Shown: positions 1 through 7,384 of the stretch, piece after piece
Layout of the letters: each line of letters begins with the position of its first letter
Position numbering within the stretch: position 1 is the first letter of the stretch
NCBI RefSeq assembly: GCF_016767715.1
Contig: NZ_CP050145.1
Span: forward strand, 3,596,001-3,660,000
DNA: 64,000 bases
From: Mycobacteroides chelonae
GTDB taxonomy: Bacteria > Actinomycetota > Actinomycetes > Mycobacteriales > Mycobacteriaceae
Reading direction: 5' to 3'
The notes under the pieces: generated by a model
What the model was told of the DNA's origin: nothing
What the model saw: only the letters and a program-made list of their open reading frames with translations
Databases searched by the model: none
Translations under genes and position numbers: made by a program

Positions 1-1
1 G

Positions 2-667
2 ACGCAGCAATCCAACACGTCTGTTCCCGAAGCCGTCGACCTCGGATACGCCGAAGGCAAGCTCATTTCTGCCACCTATCTATACACAGACATGCTCAAC
101 TCCTCAGGTCTCGCGGCCACAGCCGATAAGGAGGATGCGGCCCGGACGTTCCGCGCTTTCCTCAATGTCAGTACGAAGATCATTCGGCATCTGGACGGCC
201 ACATCCGGAGTTTCGATGGCGATCGCGTCATGGGCATTTTTACTGGACCAAACAAGGAAGATCGCGCCGTGAAGTCTGCAATGCGCATCAAGTGGGCAGT
301 CAACACCATCGTGACGCCCGCGCTTCACAAAGAGATTCCTGCTCTCAAGGAGGCTGGCTGGACACTCAGGCAGACAAGTGGCATCGCAACCGCGGACACG
401 TTGCTCGCCCGCGCAGGCTTTCGGGGAAGCGACGACATGATCTCGATAGGTGTCGCACCCAATCTCGCAGCAAAGCTCAGCGACATCCGCGGTGACGGGA
501 CCGAGGCTGGCTATGTGACTCGTATCGGGAAGGGCACCTACGACGCCCTCTCGGACTCACACAAGTTGGCTAAAGGAAAGGGCATGTGGGAAGGAACATA
601 TTCGATGAACATCGGAGATAAGACCTACAGCTATTACCGGAGCAGCTACCACTGGACATTCTCGTAA
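2..667 (+). CDS. Pycsar-type nucleotide cyclase, copy 1 (5' end outside window)
   Basis: The frame is open from the left window edge to TAA at 665-667, so the start lies outside; 221 residues are visible. It is a class III nucleotidyl cyclase related to the pyrimidine cyclases (PycC) of Pycsar anti-phage systems, which make cCMP or cUMP on infection. Visible signatures are YTDMLNSS (first metal aspartate), HIRSFDGDRVMGIF (second metal aspartate) and APNLAAKLSD (the Asn that stabilises the transition state, with Lys where ordinary class III enzymes have Arg). The whole protein aligns with the next gene, and about 25-30 N-terminal residues appear to be missing. It has no receptor or membrane domain, as expected for a soluble PycC. 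The base made cannot be read from sequence. Family call is from motif recognition; the immune role is inferred from the effector two genes downstream. Confidence 0.78.
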   Translation, partial: TQQSNTSVPEAVDLGYAEGKLISATYLYTDMLNSSGLAATADKEDAARTFRAFLNVSTKIIRHLDGHIRSFDGDRVMGIFTGPNKEDRAVKSAMRIKWAVNTIVTPALHKEIPALKEAGWTLRQTSGIATADTLLARAGFRGSDDMISIGVAPNLAAKLSDIRGDGTEAGYVTRIGKGTYDALSDSHKLAKGKGMWEGTYSMNIGDKTYSYYRSSYHWTFS

Positions 668-722
668 ACCCCGTCGCGCGTCCCACGTTCGACAGACAGT
701 CGGATCCGGATGAGGAGCAAAG

Positions 723-1436
723 TTGATCCCAACGGTCGAATCCAGCGTTGCGGACATTATGACTGCCGCTTGGAGCATCACGAACGGAACCGTGGTACCC
801 ACCACCGAAGACATCGTCATGAGGAATGGCGGGCGACTTATAGACGCAACGTATGCCTACGCCGATCTTGCCGACTCGAGCAAGATCGCACAAACCCTCA
901 AAAAGGAAGCTGCCGCAAAAATCATCCGCGCGTTCGTCAACAGCGCTACGCGGATTCTGCGGAACTTCGGCGGAGAGATCCGGTCCTTCGACGGCGATCG
1001 TGTCATGGCGATTTTCATCGGCGACGATAAAAATTGGAATGCGGTGCGTGCTGCATTTGCGATCAATTGGGCAGTAGTTGAGGTTATTCGACCTGCCATC
1101 AAATCGAATTGGAGTGACGGCGAAGACTTCTGCAACATCAGCCACCGCGTCGGCATCGACACAGGTGAGTCCCTGATCGTCCGCGGCGGCGCGCGTAACA
1201 ACAGCGACCTCATCTCAGTCGGTGCGGCACCGAACATCGCGGCGAAGCTCAGCGACCTGAAGAATGGTCACACGACATACATCACCGACCGGGTATACGG
1301 CGAACTTACCGATAACCTCCTCTACTACGAGCCGAACGGATATCGGCAGAACTGCTGGTCTAAGCTGCACTCTTCCGTACAAATCGGTGGTACGTACAAC
1401 ACCGTCTACGGCTCAACCGTCTATTGGGGCATCTGA
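723..1436 (+). CDS. Pycsar-type nucleotide cyclase, copy 2
   Basis: A 237-residue soluble class III cyclase, paralogous to the gene just upstream. It starts at TTG with GAGGAG at about 711-716 as ribosome binding site. Both metal aspartates are present (Asp48 in YADLADSS; Asp90/Asp92 in RSFDGDRVMAIF), as are the Asn of APNIAAKLSD (about 171) and the following Lys175. Class III active sites form at a dimer interface, metals from one subunit and transition-state residues from the other, so neither copy is obviously the dead partner. The stop TGA overlaps the ATG of the downstream membrane effector (TGATG), a sign of translational coupling. Three 60-base lines counted by eye gave 55% (901-960), 48% (1021-1080) and 47% (1081-1140) G+C, against about 68% in a core gene (14221-14280), pointing to transfer. 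Likely product cCMP or cUMP; unproven. Confidence 0.8.
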   Translation: MIPTVESSVADIMTAAWSITNGTVVPTTEDIVMRNGGRLIDATYAYADLADSSKIAQTLKKEAAAKIIRAFVNSATRILRNFGGEIRSFDGDRVMAIFIGDDKNWNAVRAAFAINWAVVEVIRPAIKSNWSDGEDFCNISHRVGIDTGESLIVRGGARNNSDLISVGAAPNIAAKLSDLKNGHTTYITDRVYGELTDNLLYYEPNGYRQNCWSKLHSSVQIGGTYNTVYGSTVYWGI

Positions 1437-1924
1437 TGACTCCCGACCCCATCGATACCGGCTGGAAAATCCACGCCGCGATTGTTGACTGGACTGGCAA
1501 GGTCGACACAAAGGCATCGTTCGCCCTGACAATCGAAGCCGCGCTGCTCGCCGGAGTCGTCACACTGTCTGGCGATAAGCGCGTCTTTAGCAACCTCAGC
1601 GGGTGGGCGGTGGCGTGGTACGTGCTTGGCATCCTTCTGCTGATTGCCGCCGTTCTATGCGCTGCATGGGTAGTACGCCCGCGTCTTCGGAAGACGGAAG
1701 TTAAAGCAGAGTCCGCCTACAACTTCATTTACTTCGGACATCTACGACATCTCATGCCCGAAACTGTTCAGGAGCGGCTTGAAAACGCCGAGCTCCTCCC
1801 AGTTCTTTCGAAGCAGCTAGTGGAGATGAGCAAGATTGCGTGGTTGAAGCACCGCCTCGTGCAGCTATCGATGAGCCTGGCACCTGTTGGTGTCCTGGCA
1901 CTCGGCATCTGCGCGACATACTGA
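1436..1924 (+). CDS. Pycsar-type transmembrane effector (PycTM-like)
   Basis: A 162-residue protein of the Pycsar effector family: small membrane proteins thought to sense the cyclic pyrimidine nucleotide and permeabilise the inner membrane, stopping phage growth by killing or arresting the cell. Hydrophobic segments lie at about 28-46, 58-80 and 143-161. Conserved-looking positions are the WTGKVDTKAS stretch just before the first helix (17-27) and YFGHLRH (99-105) in the middle cytoplasmic part, followed by a helical region with PVLSKQLVEMSKIAWLKH. The ATG at 1436 overlaps the cyclase stop; an in-frame TTG at 1424 is a less likely start. It is the last gene of the apparent three-gene operon; no further co-directional gene follows. 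The family call rests on recalled sequence pattern, not a search. Confidence 0.77.
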   Translation: MTPDPIDTGWKIHAAIVDWTGKVDTKASFALTIEAALLAGVVTLSGDKRVFSNLSGWAVAWYVLGILLLIAAVLCAAWVVRPRLRKTEVKAESAYNFIYFGHLRHLMPETVQERLENAELLPVLSKQLVEMSKIAWLKHRLVQLSMSLAPVGVLALGICATY

Positions 1925-2158
1925 CTGGGATCGCGGCGACATTTACCTGCTGCGTCGCCAGCGTCAGCAGGGTGTGTATGGACTGCGTTCCCGGCTGATC
2001 GAGGTGTTTGGCACGGTCCCGCGGAGCTTTCGCTCTCGATGTCGATTAGGTGCGGGAGTTCGCTCCGCAGGAGACATTCAACATGCCGCTCGCCATGCCC
2101 GCGTGACTGTTTGGCGCCGCCCGGCGTAGGTGTGACGCTATGGTGTGCAGACGGCTGG
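1925..2158. other. Intergenic stretch of the island, no gene seen
   Basis: About 230 bases between the cyclase-effector operon and the convergent recombinase remnant. Short open frames exist but none shows a plausible ribosome binding site or protein-like composition. No strong terminator with a T-tract is visible, only weak complementarity around ggcgac/gtcgcc near 1935-1965. Confidence 0.5.
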
Positions 2159-2800
2159 TCACTCCCCTCCCTGCCCCCGCCGGATACGTGTGACAAGTTC
2201 GATTTCCGGTCGTTCGGTCTGGGTGTCGAGATGCCGCGCGAACAGCGCGGTGACAAAGCGGTCGAGTTGATCGTGTAGATCGCGGTTCTTCTGGCGTAGT
2301 TCAGCGATGGTCTGCCGGTCTTTGCGAACCGCAGCGTCATTCAGGCTGTCGCCTCTCGTCAGGTTCGCGGTGAGTTGCTCGAAGCGAGCGCTCAGTCGGT
2401 ACGAACTGTTCTCGATTCGGTCCTGGACGAATGCGTGCGCAACAGCGTCGTGACTTCGCCCGGTGATCGCTTCGATCTGCCGTTTGGTGCGGCATATCAG
2501 CGCTGTTCTGGATGTTGGTCGTAGCATCGACGACGGCCTGCATGACGGCATCGCTGACGCGCTTTCGCGTGGGACTAGGAGGTCGTAGGCGCGTTGACGC
2601 CACGCGGCAAGTAGATACGTGTTGAGTCGATCGTAACCGGTCAGAGAACCGTCGTCGTCGACAATGAACGGCAAGCCGTCTGGGATCTCGTGCCGGTCGA
2701 GCACCTCCACAACCGACGACCACGGGAGCGACCCCGCGCCGTCCCGAGTGCGCAGCACGTCGCCCGGATGAGCGCTTCTTTGGATCACGACTATCCGCAT
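2159..2800 (-). pseudogene. Decayed site-specific recombinase / TnpC-like remnant
   Basis: The open frame encodes 213 residues from ATG at 2800, with a strong GGAGG 7 bases upstream. The first 75 or so residues (MRIVVIQRSAHPGDVLRTRD to LLAAWRQRAYDLL) look like the N-terminus of an actinobacterial tyrosine-recombinase/transposase, but no catalytic core follows. The C-terminal half is a charged helical segment (KDRQTIAELRQKNRDLHDQL) like small TnpC-type helpers of Tn554-family elements. Between them, about 2510-2580, the protein-like sequence (SDAVMQAVVDATTNIQNSA) sits in a different frame of the same strand, so the region looks like an internal deletion plus a frameshift. It lies against the ssrA 3' end and is probably a relic of the element that brought the cyclase operon. 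Family assignment is tentative. Confidence 0.5.
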
Positions 2801-2803
2801 ACA

Positions 2804-2878
2804 GAGACCTCCTTGCCGGTTGTGCATCCAGTGGTACTCCACGGGTATGACACTTTTGCTCGGTGGCAAGGAGGTCTC
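2804..2878 (-). repeat. Inverted repeat enclosing 47 bases, covers recombinase ribosome binding site
   Basis: Perfect 14-base arms, GAGACCTCCTTGCC at 2804-2817 and GGCAAGGAGGTCTC at 2865-2878. On the minus strand the inner arm is the ribosome binding site of the recombinase remnant and the outer arm is its complement. Any transcript entering from ssrA would therefore fold the site shut, while a transcript starting inside the 47-base loop would not. On the plus strand the right arm puts AAGGAGG before an ATG at 2883. A smaller palindrome, gtggtactccac, sits in the loop at 2831-2842. Confidence 0.65.
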
Positions 2879-2904
2879 AAATATGAAGTTATCTGTGTGC
2901 TATC

Positions 2905-3272
2905 GGTGGAGCTGCCGGGAATTGAACCCGGGTCCAACGGCCGTTCATTAAGGCTTCTCCGTGCGCAGTTCGCTATGCCTCTACTTGGATCTCTCGGTCC
3001 CGCGAACAAGCCGAGATGACGATCCCAGTCGCTGTTTGATGTCCCTACGGGTCCCGCGACCGAACCCGTAGGTTTGTCCCTCTAGCTGATGCCAGGGTCC
3101 GGGCCGAGGGCGCTCCCGGTCTGACAGACACGCAGTCGCTTAGGCAGCGAGTGCGTAGTCGCGCTGATGAGAATCGGCGCTTAATTGGTTGCAATGACGC
3201 TTACGGTGGTCTCTTGCCTGCACCGGCACGCTTCCCTTAAGTCGAGACTCGCTGTCGAAACCTTTCAGCCCC
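2905..3272 (-). ncRNA. ssrA: tmRNA (transfer-messenger RNA)
   Basis: It rescues stalled ribosomes with SmpB (encoded at 6896-7375). The 5' end GGGGCTGAAAGGTTTCGACAG is at 3272 (mature start as in other bacteria) and the 3' end CAGCTCCACC at 2905, with the T-arm GGGTTCAATTCCCGG just before it. The tag frame runs 3178 to 3140 and reads ADSHQRDYALAA then TAA, the mycobacterial proteolysis tag. The terminal A of CCA is not encoded. The accessory stretch with the cyclases and recombinase relic begins directly past the 3' end, so this end is the likely attachment site. The ends are set by comparison with the known M. tuberculosis RNA. Confidence 0.95.
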
Positions 3273-3275
3273 GTC

Positions 3276-3309
3276 ACCCCACCGACCTTCGGTGGGACAC
3301 TCCATCCTA
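3276..3309 (-). promoter_or_regulatory. Candidate ssrA promoter -10 and leader hairpin
   Basis: On the minus strand TAGGAT (3309-3304) is a fair -10 hexamer. It is followed by a short leader containing the perfect hairpin CCCACCGA-AGG-TCGGTGGG (3293-3275 region) that ends just before the mature tmRNA 5' end and could mark the processing point. The matching -35 is weak, so the promoter part is tentative. Confidence 0.4.
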
Positions 3310-3394
3310 CCGCCGCAGATCCATGAAGCCACCGAATTACCCGTCCACGCCACGGTAACGTGCGGGAAATCGCCAAACCTGGGGAGTCACCGCC

Positions 3395-3964
3395 ATGCGC
3401 ATGCTGCTGAGTACCTATGCCGCCGTTGCGGCCGGCGCGACCGTATTCGCTGCTCAGGCGTACGCCGAGCCGTCAATACCCAGCCTTGACGGCTACACGG
3501 CGGTCGAGCCCACTGCCTTTGAGACGTACTCGGCGTACGCCACCACGGGTGTGCAGTTCCTCACCCCCGATGGCCTGCGCTGCCGCATCACCTCGAACTC
3601 CCGCGCCACCGGAGTCGACGGCACCTGCTGGGGCAAGCTCCCCGGCGTCGCGGGTGACGAGAACGTCGCCGCGGTGTCGCTCAATACTCCGACCGCGAGC
3701 CTGACCCACATGGCCGACCTGGGCCAGCAGGAGATCGTCGCGCGGCCCGACGCCTCCCCGGCCGGACCGGCACCCGTGGACCCCAGCGCCTATCGGCCGC
3801 TGACCTCTGGCCAGAAGATCACCTACGGACTCAAGGGCACCGACAAGGTGATCACCTGCGGGGTGAGCGAGCAGCGCGAGACGATCTGCCTACTGCCCAA
3901 CAATTTCACCGGTGACGGCCCGCACGGATTCGTGCTGTCCCCTGCGGGCAGCCGAGCGTTCTAG
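3395..3964 (+). CDS. Secreted protein of unknown function
   Basis: A 189-residue protein starting at ATG 3395. Residues 1-24 (MRMLLSTYAAVAAGATVFAAQAYA) form a Sec signal peptide with an AYA-E cleavage site. The mature part has four cysteines, in RCRIT, GTCWG, ITCGV and TICLL, which could form two disulfides. The TPDGLRCRI...GTCWG and FVLSPAGSRAF patterns recall small exported mycobacterial proteins of unknown role. There is no lipobox or membrane anchor. It stands alone, transcribed away from ssrA and towards an inverted repeat just past its stop. No function assigned. Confidence 0.75.
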   Translation: MRMLLSTYAAVAAGATVFAAQAYAEPSIPSLDGYTAVEPTAFETYSAYATTGVQFLTPDGLRCRITSNSRATGVDGTCWGKLPGVAGDENVAAVSLNTPTASLTHMADLGQQEIVARPDASPAGPAPVDPSAYRPLTSGQKITYGLKGTDKVITCGVSEQRETICLLPNNFTGDGPHGFVLSPAGSRAF

Positions 3965-3975
3965 CCGCCGTCGCC

Positions 3976-4030
3976 GAGACCGAGGTTGTGGCGAAAAAAT
4001 GCGAGACGAACCCGCCACAACCTTGGTCTC
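3976..4030. terminator. Long inverted repeat between convergent genes
   Basis: Arms gagaccgaggttgtggcg (3976-3993) and cgccacaaccttggtctc (4013-4030) pair over 18 bases with one G-T wobble, around a 19-base loop. The repeat sits 12 bases after the secreted-protein stop and faces the convergent oxidoreductase gene. There is no T-tract, so it is either a mycobacterial-style terminator lacking U's or a dispersed intergenic repeat. Confidence 0.5.
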
Positions 4031-4073
4031 GACGCGAGGGGGGTCGACGCGAGGGGGGTCGACGCGAAGGGGG
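4029..4073. repeat. Three tandem 15-base repeats
   Basis: The unit tcgacgcgagggggg occurs at 4029-4043 and 4044-4058, and once with a single A change at 4059-4073, immediately after the inverted repeat and before the oxidoreductase stop. A further G-rich tract (gcgaagggggtc) follows near 4090. The short unit suggests a variable-number locus. Confidence 0.8.
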
Positions 4074-4118
4074 CGGCGCGGCCGGGCGGCGCGAAGGGGG
4101 TCACGGCGCAGGAGCGCT

Positions 4119-5681
4119 CTAGCGCGCGTCTGCTAACACTTCCAGCGCGGCGTTGTATCCGGGAATGAAGGAAATCGCCGGTCCTCCATGACATCCCGCA
4201 CTCCCGAGATATAGGCCTTCGACGGGTAAGGGATCGCCCCGGTATCCGCGTGGCCCCGGTCTGTTGACGCCGATCTGGTCCGCGTGCACCAGCCCGAAGC
4301 AGTAGTCGCCGCCCGGCGCCCCGAACATGGTGCCCATGTGGCGGGGCGTGAATGTGGTGTGCCGCAGCACCGTGTCCTTGAAATTCGGTGCCAGCCGGGA
4401 GATCTTGTCCATCACCCGCTCCCCCATCTCTACCTTCATCTCGCCATACCGGGCATGCCCCGTCTCCACGGGGAACCACAAGGCGAACGCCGAGGCCGCG
4501 TGCTTACCCTCGGGCGCCAGCTGCGGGTCATGCAGGGACGGAATCTGGAACACCACCGCGGGATCGGCGGGCACCACACCCCGGCGACAGTCTTCCCACT
4601 GCGCCTGCAACTCCTCGGGCGTGCTGTACATCCCGACCGTCGATTGCATCTCCGGATTGTTCAGATCCTGGTACGGCGCCGCGAACTCCGGCAGCGCGTC
4701 GAGAGCGAAGTGCATCTGCAGGTAGCTGCCGCGGTGATCGACCCGTGCGAATCGGTCCCGCTGATCGGGTGGAACAACAGAGGAGTCCAACATCTCCACC
4801 ACGGTGATATCCGGTGCGATGCAAGAAATAACAACCGGCGCGGTGATTGTCGAGCCATCTTCCAAACCGACGCCGCTCACCCGACCATCAGATGTCAGGA
4901 TTTGGGTCACCTTGCTGCGGAGCCGCACCTCCCCGCCGTGCCCGACGAAGTGATCGTGCAGATGCGAGGTCAACGCCCCAATGCCGCCACGAAGCTTCTT
5001 CATCTGCAACGCGGTCGCGTCCGGCATCGCCAACCCGAAGGCCAGTGCGGCAGCGCTACCGGGAGTTTCCGGACCGCGATAGGTCATGTTGAGCGCCAGA
5101 AACGCCAGCATTCCGCGCAGCACGCCATGTTTTTCTTTATCGGGAAAGTAGCGGTCCAGCACATCGGTGACCGATCCAAAAAGCATGTCGTTGATGCTTG
5201 CCCGCTCGAATTCATTTGTCGCACAGGCGTACATCTCATCGAACGTTTTCGGCGGCCGCCCCACCTCAAATCGCCCCAACGCCCTCGTGGGCGCCTGGCT
5301 CCACGCCATGATCCCCGCCATGCCGTTGACCGCCTCGGCTCCGTGCACCTCGTTGAGATGGGTCAACAGCTTCATCGGATCGCTGTAGTAGACAAGCGGC
5401 TCGTCACCAATCCCCCTGAGTGCCACGGACACAACATCGAGGTCGACGGTCGGCAACATGTCGAGCCCGAGATCGCGACTCAAGACAGCAGATGTCGGAA
5501 ACTGGACGGATCCGGCGATCTCGAATCGGTAGCCGTCGAACAGCTCCACCGTCGACGCCATACCGCCGGCGTACAACTTCGCGTCGAGGCACAGGGTGTG
5601 CAGACCCGACTGTTGCAGCTTCGCCGCTGCGGTAAGTCCGTTGTGCCCCGCGCCGATCACGATCGCCTCGAAGTCCGCCAT
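4119..5681 (-). CDS. FAD-dependent oxidoreductase, phytoene-desaturase-like family
   Basis: A 520-residue flavoprotein of the CrtI/PYROXD2-type superfamily (COG1233). The N-terminal dinucleotide-binding motif VIGAGHNGLTAA begins at residue 8, and the C-terminal FAD-contact segment GLYLGSAGCHGGPAISF is the usual signature near the end. Such enzymes dehydrogenate or isomerise hydrophobic substrates, but there is no crtB or other carotenoid gene nearby, so the substrate is unknown. It is transcribed from the same strand as the TetR gene just upstream, and a perfect 30-base palindrome lies between them, 20 bases before its start. Repression by that TetR is therefore likely. Confidence 0.8.
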   Translation of the reverse strand: MADFEAIVIGAGHNGLTAAAKLQQSGLHTLCLDAKLYAGGMASTVELFDGYRFEIAGSVQFPTSAVLSRDLGLDMLPTVDLDVVSVALRGIGDEPLVYYSDPMKLLTHLNEVHGAEAVNGMAGIMAWSQAPTRALGRFEVGRPPKTFDEMYACATNEFERASINDMLFGSVTDVLDRYFPDKEKHGVLRGMLAFLALNMTYRGPETPGSAAALAFGLAMPDATALQMKKLRGGIGALTSHLHDHFVGHGGEVRLRSKVTQILTSDGRVSGVGLEDGSTITAPVVISCIAPDITVVEMLDSSVVPPDQRDRFARVDHRGSYLQMHFALDALPEFAAPYQDLNNPEMQSTVGMYSTPEELQAQWEDCRRGVVPADPAVVFQIPSLHDPQLAPEGKHAASAFALWFPVETGHARYGEMKVEMGERVMDKISRLAPNFKDTVLRHTTFTPRHMGTMFGAPGGDYCFGLVHADQIGVNRPGPRGYRGDPLPVEGLYLGSAGCHGGPAISFIPGYNAALEVLADAR

Positions 5682-5701
5682 GCCTCACGCTGACATGGCG
5701 C

Positions 5702-5731
5702 CTAAGTTTTGTCAATAGTGACAAAACTTAG
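5702..5731. promoter_or_regulatory. Palindromic operator O1 for the TetR regulator
   Basis: CTAAGTTTTGTCA-atag-TGACAAAACTTAG is a perfect inverted repeat with 13-base arms. It lies between the TetR stop and the oxidoreductase start. The same core recurs upstream of the TetR gene at 6372-6397, which points to one regulator binding both. Confidence 0.8.
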
Positions 5732-5733
5732 TT

Positions 5734-6339
5734 TCAGGAGGCGTCGCCAATTCCCGCCTTCAGGAAGTCCAGCGCGGTACGACTGAGCCGCGCAAGCTCC
5801 TCGGGCGAGCGATTCTCGCCCAGCATCCACGCGTCCATGGCGCCGAAGACTGCCGCCGCAATGCTGCGCGCCGTCACGGTATTACGCAGGCGCACATCAG
5901 GATTGGTGTCGCCGTCACCATCGCGAACGAGATGCTCCTCGATCGCCTCGGCGAACTCGGCCTCAACCTGCCGGATATGTCGCACGATGCGCGCGCGGTC
6001 GAGCTCCTGGTTACGCAGCGTCGCGATCTTGACCACCGCGTCGACGTCATAGGGCGCACTGAAGATCGCCGACTCCACCGATTCCAGGATGGGCTCGCCG
6101 GGAATCCTGGCGTCCAGCGCGCTGCGAAACCATTCCAAACCGAGGTCGTAGTCCGGGAAGAGCAGGTCATGCTTGGACTCGAAGTGACGATAGAAGGTAC
6201 GTAACGAGACTCCGGCATCCGCGGCGATCTGCTCGACCGAGGTGTCCTCCACGCCCTGACCCAGAAAGCGCACGATCGCCGCCTGCCGAAGGGCGGCACG
6301 GGTCCGCTCACTGCGGACGGTCTGGGCCGGTCTGACCAT
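5734..6339 (-). CDS. TetR-family transcriptional regulator
   Basis: A 201-residue protein from ATG 6339 (an in-frame TTG at 6357 would add six residues). The helix-turn-helix is at about 28-55 of the protein, with the TetR signature TSVEQIAADAGVSLRTFYRHF then ESKHDLL. The rest is a helical ligand-binding and dimerisation domain. It is followed by the oxidoreductase gene and flanked by two near-identical palindromes, so it probably represses itself and that enzyme until a hydrophobic ligand binds. The ligand is unknown. Confidence 0.88.
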   Translation of the reverse strand: MVRPAQTVRSERTRAALRQAAIVRFLGQGVEDTSVEQIAADAGVSLRTFYRHFESKHDLLFPDYDLGLEWFRSALDARIPGEPILESVESAIFSAPYDVDAVVKIATLRNQELDRARIVRHIRQVEAEFAEAIEEHLVRDGDGDTNPDVRLRNTVTARSIAAAVFGAMDAWMLGENRSPEELARLSRTALDFLKAGIGDAS

Positions 6340-6371
6340 GCTCGAAAGGTACCGCAAGGATCAATCAAGGC

Positions 6372-6397
6372 AAGTTATGTCACTATTGACAAAACTT
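6372..6397. promoter_or_regulatory. Palindromic operator O2 upstream of the TetR gene
   Basis: AAGTTaTGTCA-ctat-TGACAAAACTT has 11-base arms with one mismatch and is the reverse complement of the core of the site at 5702-5731. It lies 33 bases before the TetR start and 23 bases before the divergent DUF2834 gene, so it could control both directions. Confidence 0.75.
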
Positions 6398-6420
6398 CAG
6401 AGCGCTGTCAGGCTCCGGAC

Positions 6421-6885
6421 ATGGTGTCGCTCATCGTGCACGCGATCCTCGGAATCGCCGTCATCGCGCTCATCGTCGCCTCGAATCGACCGATATTCGC
6501 CCGAACCGCAACGGGTCCCGCGTTATCGCTGCTCGAAATCGTGTACTACGCCGTCGGCATTGCCTCGATCGCACTGGGCTGGTACTTCAACATCCGGTAC
6601 GTCGCCGAGTACCACGTGTCCAACCCCATCACCGGGTGGATCGACTACATCAAGCTGATGTTCGTCAATCCCGCGGCGGGCTCGGCCAGCCAGGACTACA
6701 CGATCGGCAATGTCATTCTGCTACCGCTGATGACGATCATCGACGGGTACCGCCGCGGCATCCGGCGCCCATGGCTTTACTTCGTATCGAGCCTCTTCAC
6801 GAGTTTCGCGTTCGCATGGGCCTTTTACCTGGTAACCGTCGAGCGCCAGCGCAGACACGAGAAGGCCTTGGCGGTGGCCGCGTAA
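6421..6885 (+). CDS. DUF2834 family membrane protein
   Basis: A 154-residue integral membrane protein. Hydrophobic segments are at about 1-20, 36-55, 92-107 and 117-140. The C-terminal block LLPLMTIIDGYRRGIRRPWLYF is the hallmark of DUF2834 proteins, which have no known function. It is divergent from the TetR gene across a shared 82-base region that holds operator O2, so it may belong to the same regulon as the FAD oxidoreductase. Confidence 0.75.
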   Translation: MVSLIVHAILGIAVIALIVASNRPIFARTATGPALSLLEIVYYAVGIASIALGWYFNIRYVAEYHVSNPITGWIDYIKLMFVNPAAGSASQDYTIGNVILLPLMTIIDGYRRGIRRPWLYFVSSLFTSFAFAWAFYLVTVERQRRHEKALAVAA

Positions 6886-6895
6886 CCCGTTCGGG

Positions 6896-7375
6896 TTACA
6901 TGCCTTTGGCGCGCCGCCCCAATTCGCGGGTGATCTCGCGGGTCGCGTCCCGCTTGGCCAGATCCTGACGCTTGTCGTGCGCCTGCTTACCGCGCGCCAA
7001 CGCCAGCTCCACCTTGACCTTGCCGTCCAGGAAGTACAGCGACAACGGCACCAGCGTCAGGTTGCCATCGCGAACCTTGCCGACCAGCTGATCAATCTGC
7101 GCTCTGTGCAGCAACAACTTCCGGTTCCGCAGCGGTGCGTGGTTGGTCCAGGTTCCGTGGTCGTACTGCGGGATATGCAACGCGCGCAGCCAGACCTCGC
7201 CGTCATCGATGGTGGCGAAGGCGTCTACCAGAGAGGCCTTGCCCTCGCGCAGGGTCTTGACCTCGGTGCCCACCAGCTGCACCCCGGCCTCGTAGACGTC
7301 GAGGATCGAATAGTTGTGCCGCGCCTTGCGATTGGACGCGATGATCTGGCGCCCGTCGGTCGGTTTCTTACTCAT
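6896..7375 (-). CDS. smpB: SsrA-binding protein SmpB
   Basis: A 159-residue partner of tmRNA that delivers it to stalled ribosomes. The typical SmpB core is present: [30 protein letters not shown], and the C-terminal basic tail [25 protein letters not shown] that enters the decoding centre. It starts at ATG 7375, nine bases after the ftsX stop. The order smpB-ftsX-ftsE is conserved in mycobacteria, and the ssrA gene itself is only 3.6 kb away on the same strand. Confidence 0.97.
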   Translation of the reverse strand: MSKKPTDGRQIIASNRKARHNYSILDVYEAGVQLVGTEVKTLREGKASLVDAFATIDDGEVWLRALHIPQYDHGTWTNHAPLRNRKLLLHRAQIDQLVGKVRDGNLTLVPLSLYFLDGKVKVELALARGKQAHDKRQDLAKRDATREITRELGRRAKGM

Positions 7376-7384
7376 CGCCAGGAC

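Noticed and set aside
4029..4073. CRISPR array
   Set aside because: Units are 15 bases long and directly abutting, with no spacers and no cas genes in the window.
4284..5693. Long plus-strand frame antisense to the FAD oxidoreductase
   Set aside because: The minus strand has a clear FAD motif and C-terminal signature; the plus-strand product is Arg/His-rich without domains.
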